Shown: positions 9,061 through 17,498, counted from the first letter of the stretch. The stretch is DNA of 64,000 nt from an uncultured Burkholderiaceae bacterium (GCA_944390675.1 CALXQR010000004.1:163426-227425); one strand, 5' to 3'. Numbers and translations are program-made. The notes: generated by a model not told the origin, from the sequence alone.

Positions 9061-9456
9061 ATGATTCGCGGAATCGGTTGTGATGTGGTTGAAGTCGCCC
9101 GTGTGAAAGAGGTGATTCATCGCCATGGTGAAAAATTCGCCGAGCGGATTTTGACGGAAAATGAACGACCGCTCTATGAGAAGCGCAAAGCGTTGAGCGC
9201 TGATCATGCGATGGCTTTTATTGCTTCTCGCTGGGCTGCAAAAGAAGCCGTTTCCAAAGCGCTTGGAACGGGTATTTCCGGAGACGTGACGTTTCAGAGC
9301 ATGGAAGTGATGCACAATGGTGAAGGCGCTCCTCTCATGCTTTTTAAAGATCCTTTAAAAGAGCGCCTGATGCAGGAAGGCATTTTTGTGCATGTTTCGA
9401 TTACAGATGAAAAAAATGTTGTAGCTGCTTTTGCCGTAGCTGAACAAAGACTTTAA
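9061..9456 (+). CDS. acpS: Holo-ACP synthase
   Basis: 4'-phosphopantetheinyl transferase that activates AcpP (encoded at 1.5 kb); 131 residues. The magnesium-binding motifs are GIGCDVVEVARV at the N-terminus and RWAAKEAVSKALGTG in the middle. ATG at 9061 fits AGGAG at 9050-9054; a TTG one codon earlier is too close. It sits between recO and nagZ, with short gaps, in the lepA operon. Confidence 0.96.
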   Translation: MIRGIGCDVVEVARVKEVIHRHGEKFAERILTENERPLYEKRKALSADHAMAFIASRWAAKEAVSKALGTGISGDVTFQSMEVMHNGEGAPLMLFKDPLKERLMQEGIFVHVSITDEKNVVAAFAVAEQRL

Positions 9457-9468
9457 GGGGAAATGGAA

Positions 9469-10479
9469 ATGATGGGACCGTTGGTTCTTGATGTTGAATC
9501 GACTGAACTCACGGAGGCTGATCGCCGCCGAATTGCCGATCCGTTGGTGGGCATGGTGATTCTGTTTACGAGAAACTATGAAAATCGTGAGCAGCTCAAG
9601 CGCCTTTGCGATGACATTCATTCGATTAAGCCTGGGATCGTGATCTGCGTAGACCATGAAGGCGGCCGTGTGCAGCGTTTTCGTGAGGGCTTTACAGCCA
9701 TTCCTGCGATGTCGACTTTAGGGGAGCGCTGGATTGATGAACCGGAAAACGCGATGCTCGAAGCGATGGGCTGCGGCTACGTGATGGCCGCTGAACTTCG
9801 CGCCTGCGGCGTGGACATGACCTTTGCACCGTGTCTGGATGTCAATTTCGGTAAAAGCGCGATTATCGGCGAGCGTGCCTTTTCCAATAATCCGAAAGTG
9901 ATCACGCACTTGGCATTGGCTTTGATTCAAGGTCTGCGTTTGGCCGGAATGAGTAATTGCGGCAAACACTTCCCCGGTCATGGTTGGGTCACGGCTGACA
10001 GCCATCTCGAATTGCCCGTTGATGATCGCCCCTTTGAAAGACTCCTTTTTGCGGATTTGAAGCCTTATCGTTGGATGGGCCCGGCGCTTGATTCCGTGAT
10101 GGCCGCTCATGTGCTCTACACCAAGATTGATGCAGAGCCCGCGGGTTTTTCAAAGCACTGGCTTCAAAAAGTGCTGCGCGAACAGCTTCATTTCACGGGT
10201 GTCATCTTTTCCGATGACTTATCCATGAAGGGCGCAGCCGGTGCGGGGAGTGTGACTGAGCGCGCTCAGGCCGCGCTTGCCGCAGGCTGCGACATGCTCA
10301 TTCTTTGCAATGATTTTGAAGCTTCTGATACGCTTTTAAAGAGACTTTCTTTTGAAAATACGCCTGAGCGTGAAGCGCGAGTCGCACGACTGGCGCCGCG
10401 AGGCACTGCGCTTTCTTGGGAAAAATTGGAAAAGTCGGACCTTTATCGGAGCCAAAAATCCTTGATTCGTTGTCATTAA
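9469..10479 (+). CDS. nagZ: Beta-N-acetylhexosaminidase NagZ
   Basis: Cytoplasmic glycoside hydrolase family 3 enzyme that removes N-acetylglucosamine from recycled peptidoglycan fragments; about 336 residues. The signature KHFPGHG, the following ADSHLELP segment with catalytic His, and the nucleophile Asp in FSDDLSMKGA are visible. Three in-frame ATGs occur at 9463, 9469 and 9472; 9469 is best spaced from AAGGGG. It is the last gene of the lepA-to-nagZ run; downstream is a tRNA promoter. Confidence 0.93.
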   Translation: MMGPLVLDVESTELTEADRRRIADPLVGMVILFTRNYENREQLKRLCDDIHSIKPGIVICVDHEGGRVQRFREGFTAIPAMSTLGERWIDEPENAMLEAMGCGYVMAAELRACGVDMTFAPCLDVNFGKSAIIGERAFSNNPKVITHLALALIQGLRLAGMSNCGKHFPGHGWVTADSHLELPVDDRPFERLLFADLKPYRWMGPALDSVMAAHVLYTKIDAEPAGFSKHWLQKVLREQLHFTGVIFSDDLSMKGAAGAGSVTERAQAALAAGCDMLILCNDFEASDTLLKRLSFENTPEREARVARLAPRGTALSWEKLEKSDLYRSQKSLIRCH

Positions 10480-10499
10480 GGAAAAAGTTGATTTAGGAC

Positions 10500-10528
10500 T
10501 TGCTTTTTTTTCGAGAGGTCTGTAATAT
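10500..10528 (+). promoter_or_regulatory. tRNA-Gly promoter
   Basis: TTGCTT (10500-10505), 17-base spacer, TAATAT (10523-10528). The predicted start falls about 8 bases before the tRNA. Confidence 0.55.
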
Positions 10529-10542
10529 TCACAACCTGTCGC

Positions 10543-10618
10543 GCGGGAATAGCTCAGTTGGTAGAGCGCAACCTTGCCAAGGTTGAGGTCGCGAGTTCGA
10601 GACTCGTTTCCCGCTCCA
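10543..10618 (+). tRNA. tRNA-Gly (GCC)
   Basis: 76 bases with CCA encoded. The acceptor GCGGGAA pairs with TTCCCGC (10608-10614). D-arm AGCTCAGTTGGTAGAGC; anticodon stem CCTTG... with loop centred on GCC; T-arm GGTTCGAGAC-type GAGTTCGAGACTC. Transcribed alone and followed by a terminator. Confidence 0.95.
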
Positions 10619-10630
10619 AATTCTTCAAGG

Positions 10631-10659
10631 TAGCCTGGTTTGTTAATCAGGCTATTTTG
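10631..10659 (+). terminator. Terminator after tRNA-Gly
   Basis: TAGCCTG/CAGGCTA stem with 10-base loop followed by TTTTGTT. Its reverse strand may also serve the convergent gluQ. Confidence 0.75.
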
Positions 10660-10663
10660 TTAT

Positions 10664-11518
10664 CTACAGAAAGCGATTCGCCCACTGAAGTGACGCTTCT
10701 TGATAAAAAGCTTCAAAAGAATCCGCCCGGATTTCTTCAAATCCCAAATGACGCCAGGCGTGAACGAGTTCCAGCATTAAATCGTTGCCAAGGGGGCGGG
10801 CGCCCGCTTGTTTGCTGAGTTTCTCGTGTCGGTCGTTTAAGACAAGCGGAATGTGCATGTAGCGGGGCTCATTCCAATCTAAGGTACGCATTAATGCGAT
10901 CTGACGCGGGGTATTGTCAATGAGATCGGCGCCCCGCACGATATCGGTGACGCCGCAGTCATGATCATCAATCACAACGGCGAGCTGGTAGGCAAAAAGG
11001 CCGTCAGCGCGTTTGATCACAAAGTCGCCTACTTCTGTTTCAACATCCTGAGAGTATTCACCGAGCCATCGGTCGGTAAAGGTAACTTTTTCATGATTTG
11101 TGAGAAAACGCCAGGATCGAATGGCTCCTTTGGCGCCCGTACGGCAGGTACCGGGGTAATGATTGGGTTTGAGCCCCAGCGCTTTATTGGCCTTTTCAAT
11201 TTCAAGGCGCGTGCAGCTGCATCCGTAGGCTTTGCCGCTTTCGATCAGTTGATTTAAAACGTTGGTGTATCGGTCAATACGTTTGCTTTGCCAGATGACT
11301 TCGCCGTCGGAGTGCATTTGAAGCGCAGAGAGCGTTTGCAGAATATCGTCTGCCCACTCTTTTTTGCATCGCCCGGTGTCCACGTCTTCAATGCGGATGA
11401 GCCACTGACCGTGATGAGCGCGCGCGTCGATGAAGCTGGCAAGCGCAGCCGCTAGGCTTCCTGCGTGCAGGCGCCCTGTGGGAGAAGGGGCAAAGCGTCC
11501 GATGTATTGATTCGTCAT
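10664..11518 (-). CDS. gluQ: Glutamyl-Q tRNA(Asp) synthetase
   Basis: Truncated glutamyl-tRNA synthetase paralogue (284 residues) that attaches glutamate to queuosine-34 of tRNA-Asp. The class I HIGH region is APSPTGRLHAGSL, the KMSKS equivalent is HEKLSKQAGA, and the GluQ-type zinc site is CSC...Y...C (YGCSCTRLEI, YPGTCRTG). It lacks an anticodon-binding domain, as expected. Its likely substrates, two tRNA-Asp(GTC) genes, lie at the end of this window. It is convergent with tRNA-Gly and read from a start near the end of the asparaginase terminator. Confidence 0.93.
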   Translation of the reverse strand: MTNQYIGRFAPSPTGRLHAGSLAAALASFIDARAHHGQWLIRIEDVDTGRCKKEWADDILQTLSALQMHSDGEVIWQSKRIDRYTNVLNQLIESGKAYGCSCTRLEIEKANKALGLKPNHYPGTCRTGAKGAIRSWRFLTNHEKVTFTDRWLGEYSQDVETEVGDFVIKRADGLFAYQLAVVIDDHDCGVTDIVRGADLIDNTPRQIALMRTLDWNEPRYMHIPLVLNDRHEKLSKQAGARPLGNDLMLELVHAWRHLGFEEIRADSFEAFYQEASLQWANRFL

Positions 11519-11543
11519 AACGAGCGAAATTTTAGCGCATACG

Positions 11544-11573
11544 AAAAGCCCCGCACATTTGCTGCGCAGGGCT
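11544..11573 (-). terminator. Terminator of the asparaginase gene
   Basis: On the minus strand, AGCCCTGCGCA pairs with TGTGCGGGGCT (11 bp with G-U pairs) around GCAAA and is followed by TTTTCG. Confidence 0.75.
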
Positions 11574-11618
11574 TCAATCTAGCAAATCCGTGTCTGAATC
11601 AGACAGGTTTTGATTCGA

Positions 11619-12662
11619 TTAGTACATATCAAAGTACTCTTGAATCTTCTTCGGATCGCTCGTCTTCGTCAAAGCCAATTGCAACAGGACACGAGCCTTT
11701 TGCGGATTGAGGTATTGACCGGCAACGAAACCGTATTGAGCGTCGTTGATTTCAGCATCCTTGGTGGCAGAGCCCGTCGGGACGCGGGAAGAACGAACCA
11801 CTACAACGCCGTCCTTAGCAGCCTTTTCGAGGATCGGGAACAAGTTCTTGTGGATGTTGCCGTTACCGACACCAGCCGTCACAATGCCCTTGTAACCGGC
11901 CTTCAACAAAGCTTGAAGCGGTTCAGCAGGAACGTTGGAGTAGTTGTAAACGATACCGACCTTCGGCAAAGACGTCAGCTTGGAGACGTCAAACGGGGTC
12001 TTCGTGGTGTGGGGCGTTGCGGGCGTATTGCCGAAATGCACCTTGGAGTTGAACACGTAGCCCATCGTGCCGAAGTTAGCACCTTGGAAGGTTTCGACAG
12101 CGGTCGTGTTGGTCTTGATCACGTCGCGAGCGCCGATGATCTTGTCGTCCATGGCAACCATGGCACCGCGGTTGGCAGCTTCCTTAGAAGCAGCGACAAC
12201 AACGGCGTTGTACAAGTTCTTCGGACCGTCAGCGGACAAACCGGTGGAGGGCAACATGGCGCCGACGAAAACGATCGGCTTCGTGCACTTGGCGGTCAAG
12301 TGAACAAAGTAAGCCGTTTCTTCCATCGTATCCGTGCCGTGCGTCACAACGAAACCGTCAACCTTGTTGCAGTCTTCATTGATCGTCTTCACGAGCTTAA
12401 GCCACACATCATCGGTCATGTCTTGAGAACCGATTTGAACGACTTGCTTCGGAATAACGTTAGCCACTTCAGCCAAAGCGGGGACTGCGGCGACCAAGTG
12501 GTTCACGGAGACCTTACCAGCGGTATAGGCCGTACCCGTGGCGGATTGGCCGGCACCGGCGATCGTACCGCCCGTGGCCAAAACTTCAACGTTCGGCAAA
12601 GCCATGGCGGTAGCGCTGGCAGCCACTAAGGCAGTGGCCAACAAAGTATGTTTCAATTGCAT
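11619..12662 (-). CDS. ansB: Periplasmic L-asparaginase, type II
   Basis: Hydrolyses asparagine to aspartate and ammonia in the periplasm; 347 residues. A signal peptide covers about the first 21 residues and is followed by LPNVEVLATGGTIAGAG with the nucleophile Thr. The second active-site block is VVTHGTDTMEETAYF, and the C-terminus NPQKARVLLQLALT closely resembles E. coli AnsB from memory. The ATG at 12662 fits the GAGGAG at 12669-12674; a TTG six bases earlier abuts it. Aspartate made here can feed fumarate respiration, fitting a sugar-poor gut lifestyle (inference). Confidence 0.95.
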   Translation of the reverse strand: MQLKHTLLATALVAASATAMALPNVEVLATGGTIAGAGQSATGTAYTAGKVSVNHLVAAVPALAEVANVIPKQVVQIGSQDMTDDVWLKLVKTINEDCNKVDGFVVTHGTDTMEETAYFVHLTAKCTKPIVFVGAMLPSTGLSADGPKNLYNAVVVAASKEAANRGAMVAMDDKIIGARDVIKTNTTAVETFQGANFGTMGYVFNSKVHFGNTPATPHTTKTPFDVSKLTSLPKVGIVYNYSNVPAEPLQALLKAGYKGIVTAGVGNGNIHKNLFPILEKAAKDGVVVVRSSRVPTGSATKDAEINDAQYGFVAGQYLNPQKARVLLQLALTKTSDPKKIQEYFDMY

Positions 12663-12969
12663 ATTCAACTCCTCAATTTAAAACACATGCTTAACGTGTT
12701 CAACGCGGACACACGCAAGCGGGGAGCACTTGCTCTCAATTTTTTATCATAGGTGAAATTGACTAGATGGGTACATATTTTTTAATTGGCTTTTGCCATT
12801 GCACAATATTTTGTCATTTATTGTCTAAACATCGTTTAACTTATTGATTTTTAAAGAAATTAATTCTTAGATAATTTAACCCTATGATTATTAAAGTTTT
12901 TTCTTCAATAGATAGTGCTAACCCTAAATTGACTTTCAAGGCAAAAGCAATACAATAACTGCCTTCAAT
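12663..12969. other. AT-rich intergenic region with asparaginase promoter
   Basis: About 300 bases between ansB (leftward) and tRNA-Arg (rightward), A+T rich. An inverted repeat AACAC/GTGTT with a 9-base spacer (12682-12700) lies about 20 bases before ansB and could be an operator or hairpin. No coding frame is convincing, and an antisense frame running through the tRNA is spurious. Confidence 0.5.
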
Positions 12970-13046
12970 GCGCCGGTAGCTCAGTTGGATAGAGTACCTG
13001 GCTACGAACCAGGGGGTCGCGGGTTCGAATCCTACCCGGCGCACCA
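12970..13046 (+). tRNA. tRNA-Arg (ACG)
   Basis: 77 bases with CCA. Acceptor GCGCCGG pairs with CCGGCGC; anticodon loop CTACGAA gives ACG, whose A34 would be converted to inosine; T-arm CGGGTTCGAATCC. Followed by a strong terminator. Confidence 0.95.
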
Positions 13047-13058
13047 ATTTCGTCAGAC

Positions 13059-13083
13059 GGAACCTTCGGGTTCCTTTTTTTTT
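13059..13083 (+). terminator. Terminator after tRNA-Arg
   Basis: GGAACC-TTCG-GGTTCC hairpin with a UUCG tetraloop followed by a run of nine T. Confidence 0.9.
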
Positions 13084-13210
13084 GTTTCTTAAATTTTCTC
13101 CGTCTATCAATCCAATAGTTTTTTGGCCCTCCAATAGGAAAAAAAAATTTAAACCCGATACTATTGGCTTTAGGAACTCAAGAAGTCCTTTTTTTATTAA
13201 GGAGAAAGAA

Positions 13211-13750
13211 ATGGATTTAAAAGGCACCAAGACTGAAAAGAATTTGATGGAAGCTTTTGCCGGTGAATCTCAGGCCCGCAACAAGTACACCTACTACGCC
13301 AGCCAAGCCAAGAAAGACGGCTACGTTCAAATTGCTCAGATTTTTGAAGAAACCGCTAAGAACGAACAAGAACACGCCAAGCTTTGGTTCAAGCTGTTGC
13401 ACGGCGGTGCAGTGCCCACCACGGAGGTGAACCTTCAAGACGCTGCCAACGGTGAAAACTTTGAATGGACGAACATGTACGATCGTATGGCCCGCGAAGC
13501 CCGCGAAGAAGGTTTTGAAGACATCGCCTTCTTGTTCGAAGGTGTCGGCGCCATTGAAAAAGAACACGAAGCTCGCTATCTGAAGTTGCTCGAACGCGTC
13601 AAGGGCGGTATGGTCTTTACCTCCGAAGGCGATACGATGTGGCAGTGCTCCAACTGCGGCCACATTGTGTTCGGCAAGCAAGCTCCGGAAGTGTGCCCGG
13701 TCTGCGCTCACGCCAAGGCCTACTTCCAACGCAAGGCTGAAAACTACTAA
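13211..13750 (+). CDS. rbr: Rubrerythrin
   Basis: Non-haem iron peroxidase that reduces hydrogen peroxide in anaerobes and microaerophiles; 179 residues. The N-terminal ferritin-like diiron domain has GESQARNKYTYYA, EETAKNEQEHAKLW and EGVGAIEKEHEARY. The C-terminal rubredoxin-like domain has CSNCGH and CPVCAH. The ATG at 13211 follows AAGGAGAAAG; upstream in-frame codons are AT-rich leader. The leader carries repeated heptamers (see findings). Ends in a large hairpin shared with convergent copZ. Confidence 0.95.
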   Translation: MDLKGTKTEKNLMEAFAGESQARNKYTYYASQAKKDGYVQIAQIFEETAKNEQEHAKLWFKLLHGGAVPTTEVNLQDAANGENFEWTNMYDRMAREAREEGFEDIAFLFEGVGAIEKEHEARYLKLLERVKGGMVFTSEGDTMWQCSNCGHIVFGKQAPEVCPVCAHAKAYFQRKAENY

Positions 13751-13774
13751 TTCTTTGATGATTTGGTCATAAGA

Positions 13775-13825
13775 AACCCGCCGTCCGAAGCCAAATGGCT
13801 TTAAAACGGCGGGTTGATTTTTTTT
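13775..13825 (+). terminator. Terminator between rbr and copZ
   Basis: CCCGCCGT/ACGGCGGG outer stem, AAGCC/GGCTT inner stem, then TTGATTTTTTTT. It ends rubrerythrin transcription. Confidence 0.85.
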
Positions 13826-13836
13826 GTGCTCAGGAA

Positions 13837-14055
13837 TTATTTCGAGCAGCAGCACTTGCATTCTTGAGCGTCAAATCCGATGTCTTCGATCGCTTCAATG
13901 ACTTTGTCGATGCTAACGGCCATTGCTTCCCAAGTCACTTCGCCTTTTTCAAGACTCACTTCAACGCCCTTGGCGCCAGGCAGGGCGCTCACAGCTTCCG
14001 TGACAGCCTTAACGCAGTTTTGGCAATGCATGCCGTCTACTTTTAACTTGTTCAT
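13837..14055 (-). CDS. copZ: Copper chaperone CopZ-like
   Basis: Single heavy-metal-associated domain, 72 residues, with the metal-binding GMHCQNC motif at residues 8-14. Such proteins pass Cu(I) to the CopA ATPase encoded divergently 110 bases away. The C-terminus, QECKCCCSK, adds four cysteines beyond the usual domain and may bind further metal. AAGGAGAC ribosome site. The intergenic region to copA holds a palindromic MerR-type operator. Confidence 0.9.
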   Translation of the reverse strand: MNKLKVDGMHCQNCVKAVTEAVSALPGAKGVEVSLEKGEVTWEAMAVSIDKVIEAIEDIGFDAQECKCCCSK

Positions 14056-14109
14056 TTAGGTCTCCTTTTTGTGAGAATAAATCAATTTCGGATTTTTTCC
14101 TAGAGAATC

Positions 14110-14141
14110 TTGCACCCTATAGTAACTATAGGGTATAGAGT
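14110..14141 (+). promoter_or_regulatory. copA promoter with MerR/CueR-type operator
   Basis: A 21-bp perfect palindrome (14114-14134; half-site ACCCTATAGT, central A) sits between TTGCAC (14110-14115) and -10 candidates TATAGA (14134) or TAGAGT (14136). The resulting 18-20 base spacer and the spacer-centred palindrome are the hallmark of MerR-family activation. No MerR-family gene lies in the window. Confidence 0.75.
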
Positions 14142-14165
14142 AAGAATAACTGAATTGGAGAATAT

Positions 14166-16415
14166 ATGTCTAAGATCAAATTCGAACTCGCCATCACCGG
14201 CATGCACTGTGCGGCATGCTCTTCCAGAATTGAGCGTGTGGTCTCCAAGATGGCAGAGGTTGAGAGGGTGAGTGTGAGCCTGCCCACGAATCGCGCCCAG
14301 GTCACCCTCAAAGAAGGTATCAGCAAAAAAGCGGGTGTTGATGCGGTGATTGCGCGCATTGAAAAGATTAATTTCGGCGCGAAACTCTCCGAAGGCGAAG
14401 ATTTGGTTAAAGAGTGGCAAAAAGAAAATGAGCTTTCTGCCGCTTCGCTTTCCTCTCAATTCAGATCGCTGCCGCCCATGGTCGCTTTGGCAGTGATTCT
14501 TCTTTACGTTTCGATGGGGCATATGATCGGCTTACCCTTGCCTGCCTTTCTGACGCCCGAAGTTTCACCCATCGCATTCGCCGTTCTTCAGCTCATCATT
14601 GTTCTGCCGATTATGTATTTGGGCAGGCACTTTTACAGAGACGGTTTCAGCAATCTGATCCAAGGCGCGCCTAACATGGATAGCCTTGTCGCGGTAGGCA
14701 CCGGCGCCGCTTTTGTTTATTCGCTTTTCTCTCTTTTCATGATTCTTTCGGGTGACTCAAGTTACGCGATGAATCTTTACTTTGAGTCTTGCGGTGTGTT
14801 GATCGCCATGATTTCGATCGGTCAATACATGGAAGCGAAATCCAAGAGAAAAGCGGGGGATGCGATCGGATCGCTTATGCGCTTGGTGCCGCAGACCGCC
14901 AGACGATATGAAAACGGGGAGTCGGTTGTTGTTCCGCTCTCTGAACTCAGTGTCGGCGAATTAGTGCTTGTGCAGCCCGGAGAACGCATTCCGGTCGACG
15001 GCAAAATTCGAGAGGGTAGTAGCGAAGTGGATCAGTCGCTTTTAACCGGAGAGTCAATTCCTGTTGCCGTTAAGCCCGAGAGCAATGTGATTGCTGGCAG
15101 CATGAACGGCACGCATCCACTTGTGATTGAAATTACGCATTTAGGCAACGACACCGCGCTTGCTCAAATCATTCGCTTGGTGCGAAGCGCGCAAAGCTCG
15201 AAAGCGCCGGTGGCGGCATTGGCAGACCGTGTAAGTTTTTACTTTGTGCCTGCTGTGATGGTTCTGGCAGTGCTCACTTTTTGCGCTTGGGCGGTTTTCT
15301 CCGATGAACCGATTTCGCTTGCCGTTAAAGCAATGATTTCTGTGCTTGTCATTGCCTGTCCTTGCGCCATGGGTCTTGCAACACCGACTTCAATTATGGT
15401 CGCAACTGCCCGCGGCGCGCAGTTAGGTGTTTTAATCAAAAACGCAGTGGCTCTTGAGATGGCAGGCAAAGTCGACGTCATTGCTTTTGATAAAACGGGC
15501 ACTTTAACGTTGGGTGAGCCCAAAGTTGTTGATGTCGTCACTTTTGGTTCCTATACGAAAGAGTCAGCACTGCATTTGGCGGCTTGCCTTGAAGCGCGCT
15601 CTGAGCATCCGATTGCTAAAGCCATTACGAAAGCCAATGCAACGAAAGTGACACCGACTCAGCCCACGGTTCTGCCGGGTCAGGGCCTCACCGCTGTCGT
15701 CGAAGGGAAGTCTGTTGCCTTAGGGAACGCAAGCTTGATGATTGCTCAGTCAGTGGATATTTCGGCGGCTAAAGAGACGCTTTCCAAAATGGCTTCCCTT
15801 GCCCGCACGCCGCTTCTTTTAGCAGTTGACGGAATGCTCGTGGCGGTGATCGGCGTGGCCGATACCGTGCGGCCCGAGTCAAATCGTGTGTTGAAAGCCT
15901 TGTCTGAACTCGGTATCAAGACGCTCATGATCAGCGGAGATAACAAGAAAACCGCACGAAAGATTGCCGATGAGCTGGGTATTGATGAGGTGTATGGCGA
16001 GGCACTGCCGCAAGACAAGGCGCGTATTATCGAAGAGCTCCAGGCCAAGGGCTTTAAAGTTGCAATGGTGGGTGATGGCTTAAATGACGCACCCGCTTTG
16101 GCGCAGGCCGATGTCGGCTTTGCCGTAGCCGACGGGGTGGATGTGAGCGCGCAGGCCGGTGACGTGATCCTGATGAAGCATGGCCTTGAATCGGTTCTGA
16201 CAGCGCTTAGGCTTTCGAAAGCCGCGCTCAGAAATATTTATCAAAACTTAGGCTGGGCCTTCGGATACAACATTCTCGGAATCCCCGTGGCGATGGGGCT
16301 TCTTCACGCGCTTTGGGGCGGACCGATGCTCTCGCCCATGATCGGGGGCACTGCAATGGCTTTGTCTTCCACTTCGGTGGTGCTTAACGCACTGAGGCTG
16401 CGGTTTTTCAAATGA
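14166..16415 (+). CDS. copA: Copper-exporting P1B-type ATPase
   Basis: Inner-membrane Cu(I) exporter, 749 residues. One N-terminal metal domain (GMHCAACSSR near residue 12), then membrane helices, the TGES actuator motif, the transmembrane metal site CPC near residue 398, the phosphorylated Asp in DKTGTLT near 441, the SEHPIA nucleotide motif and GDGLNDAPAL. The C-terminal helices contain MALSSTSVVLNALRL, typical of copper transporters. Divergent from copZ. Its stop is directly adjacent to the stop of the opposing small gene. Confidence 0.95.
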   Translation: MSKIKFELAITGMHCAACSSRIERVVSKMAEVERVSVSLPTNRAQVTLKEGISKKAGVDAVIARIEKINFGAKLSEGEDLVKEWQKENELSAASLSSQFRSLPPMVALAVILLYVSMGHMIGLPLPAFLTPEVSPIAFAVLQLIIVLPIMYLGRHFYRDGFSNLIQGAPNMDSLVAVGTGAAFVYSLFSLFMILSGDSSYAMNLYFESCGVLIAMISIGQYMEAKSKRKAGDAIGSLMRLVPQTARRYENGESVVVPLSELSVGELVLVQPGERIPVDGKIREGSSEVDQSLLTGESIPVAVKPESNVIAGSMNGTHPLVIEITHLGNDTALAQIIRLVRSAQSSKAPVAALADRVSFYFVPAVMVLAVLTFCAWAVFSDEPISLAVKAMISVLVIACPCAMGLATPTSIMVATARGAQLGVLIKNAVALEMAGKVDVIAFDKTGTLTLGEPKVVDVVTFGSYTKESALHLAACLEARSEHPIAKAITKANATKVTPTQPTVLPGQGLTAVVEGKSVALGNASLMIAQSVDISAAKETLSKMASLARTPLLLAVDGMLVAVIGVADTVRPESNRVLKALSELGIKTLMISGDNKKTARKIADELGIDEVYGEALPQDKARIIEELQAKGFKVAMVGDGLNDAPALAQADVGFAVADGVDVSAQAGDVILMKHGLESVLTALRLSKAALRNIYQNLGWAFGYNILGIPVAMGLLHALWGGPMLSPMIGGTAMALSSTSVVLNALRLRFFK

Positions 16416-16580
16416 TCAATGCAAAAGCGGCTCGATAAATTCGTAGAGGAAGTAGCAGATCACACCGATTGCGAGCGCTCGAAGCAAAAGCATCATCATG
16501 GCAAGCATGCGGCCGATGCCGTCGGCAAACGACACCGGCTGATCATGTTGTGATTTCTCTTTGTGTTTCTTCTCTGTCAT
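16416..16580 (-). CDS. Small membrane protein, 54 residues
   Basis: Short gene starting two bases after the stop of the YddG-like gene, so probably translationally coupled. The N-terminus is charged (MTEKKHKEKSQHDQP) and residues about 25-50 form one hydrophobic helix (MLAMMMLLLRALAIGVICYF). Function unknown; it might assist the exporter. A longer in-frame start exists but would overlap the upstream gene. The stop touches the stop of copA without a gap. No family recognised. Confidence 0.55.
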   Translation of the reverse strand: MTEKKHKEKSQHDQPVSFADGIGRMLAMMMLLLRALAIGVICYFLYEFIEPLLH

Positions 16581-16582
16581 GA

Positions 16583-17482
16583 TTATTTGCCTGCAGCGCT
16601 TTTTGTAGCATGCCAGCAAATGACCGAACCCGCAACAACCATCGCTACGCCTTGCCAAAAGGCTAACGTGAGATCGGCGCCGATCAGCACTGAAGCAAAA
16701 AGGCAAGAGAGAACCGGTGTGAAGTATGAGGCGATAGCGAGAATCGTGATGTTGCCATAGCTCATCCCGTGCGTCCAGGATGCGTAGGCAATGCCCATGG
16801 CAAGGCCTCCCAGGATAACGCTTAAGATGCCAAAGGGGGTGATCACCGGACTGCCGCCTACGCCCATCGCCCAGAAGGCACCGAAAATCATGATGTCAAA
16901 AATGAAGATGACGGTGCTCATGTTTTCGCCTTTGGACCATGCGCGGGTCATGGAGGAAAAGGCGGCCCATGTTACGCCTGCCATGAGCGCCAAGAAGTAG
17001 CTCAGGGGATTGATTTTTATGTGTTCGATAAATGAGTCAATGGCAATGTGGCCGTTACCCAAAATCCAATAGATTCCGCAAAAGCTCAGGATGGCACCGG
17101 GCGCTATCCACCAACGGGCTTTCTGACCGTTAAAGACAATGGCAAACAGGATGGTCAGCGTCGGCCAAAGATAGTTGACCATGCCCACTTCCATCGTTTG
17201 TGTGCCCCCGTCAGAAAAATAAAGTGAAAGGCAAAAGGTGATACTTGAGAGGTTGGCCGTTGCCAGTCCAATCGTTTTGTATTGCCAGGGGATGCGGTCA
17301 AATTTTGGAAAGCCGACAATAAAAAACAGTGCGGTTGCCGCCACAATGTACAAAAGGCATTGTCCTTGAGCTATGCCGAAATTTTCAGCGATGGTTCTAA
17401 CCAATGAGACGCTCGCGCCCCACATGAATGGTGCGATTAAACCGATGAGTGTGGCGCCGGCAACGGATTTGGGACTGATCAT
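16583..17482 (-). CDS. YddG-like DMT exporter (aromatic amino acids)
   Basis: Ten-helix drug/metabolite transporter with two EamA halves, 299 residues. Similarity to E. coli YddG, recalled from the family, is strong over EVGMVNYLWPTLTILFA, FNGQKARW, NPLSYFLA and SYFTPVLSCLFASVL. YddG exports aromatic amino acids, so export of amino acids is the likely role. The promoter region has an inverted repeat that could be an operator. Followed at two bases by the small membrane gene. Confidence 0.8.
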   Translation of the reverse strand: MISPKSVAGATLIGLIAPFMWGASVSLVRTIAENFGIAQGQCLLYIVAATALFFIVGFPKFDRIPWQYKTIGLATANLSSITFCLSLYFSDGGTQTMEVGMVNYLWPTLTILFAIVFNGQKARWWIAPGAILSFCGIYWILGNGHIAIDSFIEHIKINPLSYFLALMAGVTWAAFSSMTRAWSKGENMSTVIFIFDIMIFGAFWAMGVGGSPVITPFGILSVILGGLAMGIAYASWTHGMSYGNITILAIASYFTPVLSCLFASVLIGADLTLAFWQGVAMVVAGSVICWHATKSAAGK

Positions 17483-17498
17483 GATCCAAAAACAGCAA

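Noticed and set aside
10558..10818. Open frame running through tRNA-Gly into the end of gluQ
   Set aside because: It starts inside the tRNA and overlaps a terminator and gluQ; no protein similarity.
11610..12629. Long plus-strand open frame opposite the asparaginase gene
   Set aside because: It mirrors the codon pattern of ansB, has no family motif or ribosome site, and ansB is unmistakable.
12841..13230. Minus-strand frame containing RVGFEPATPWFVARYS
   Set aside because: This peptide is the well-known spurious translation of the antisense strand of a tRNA gene.
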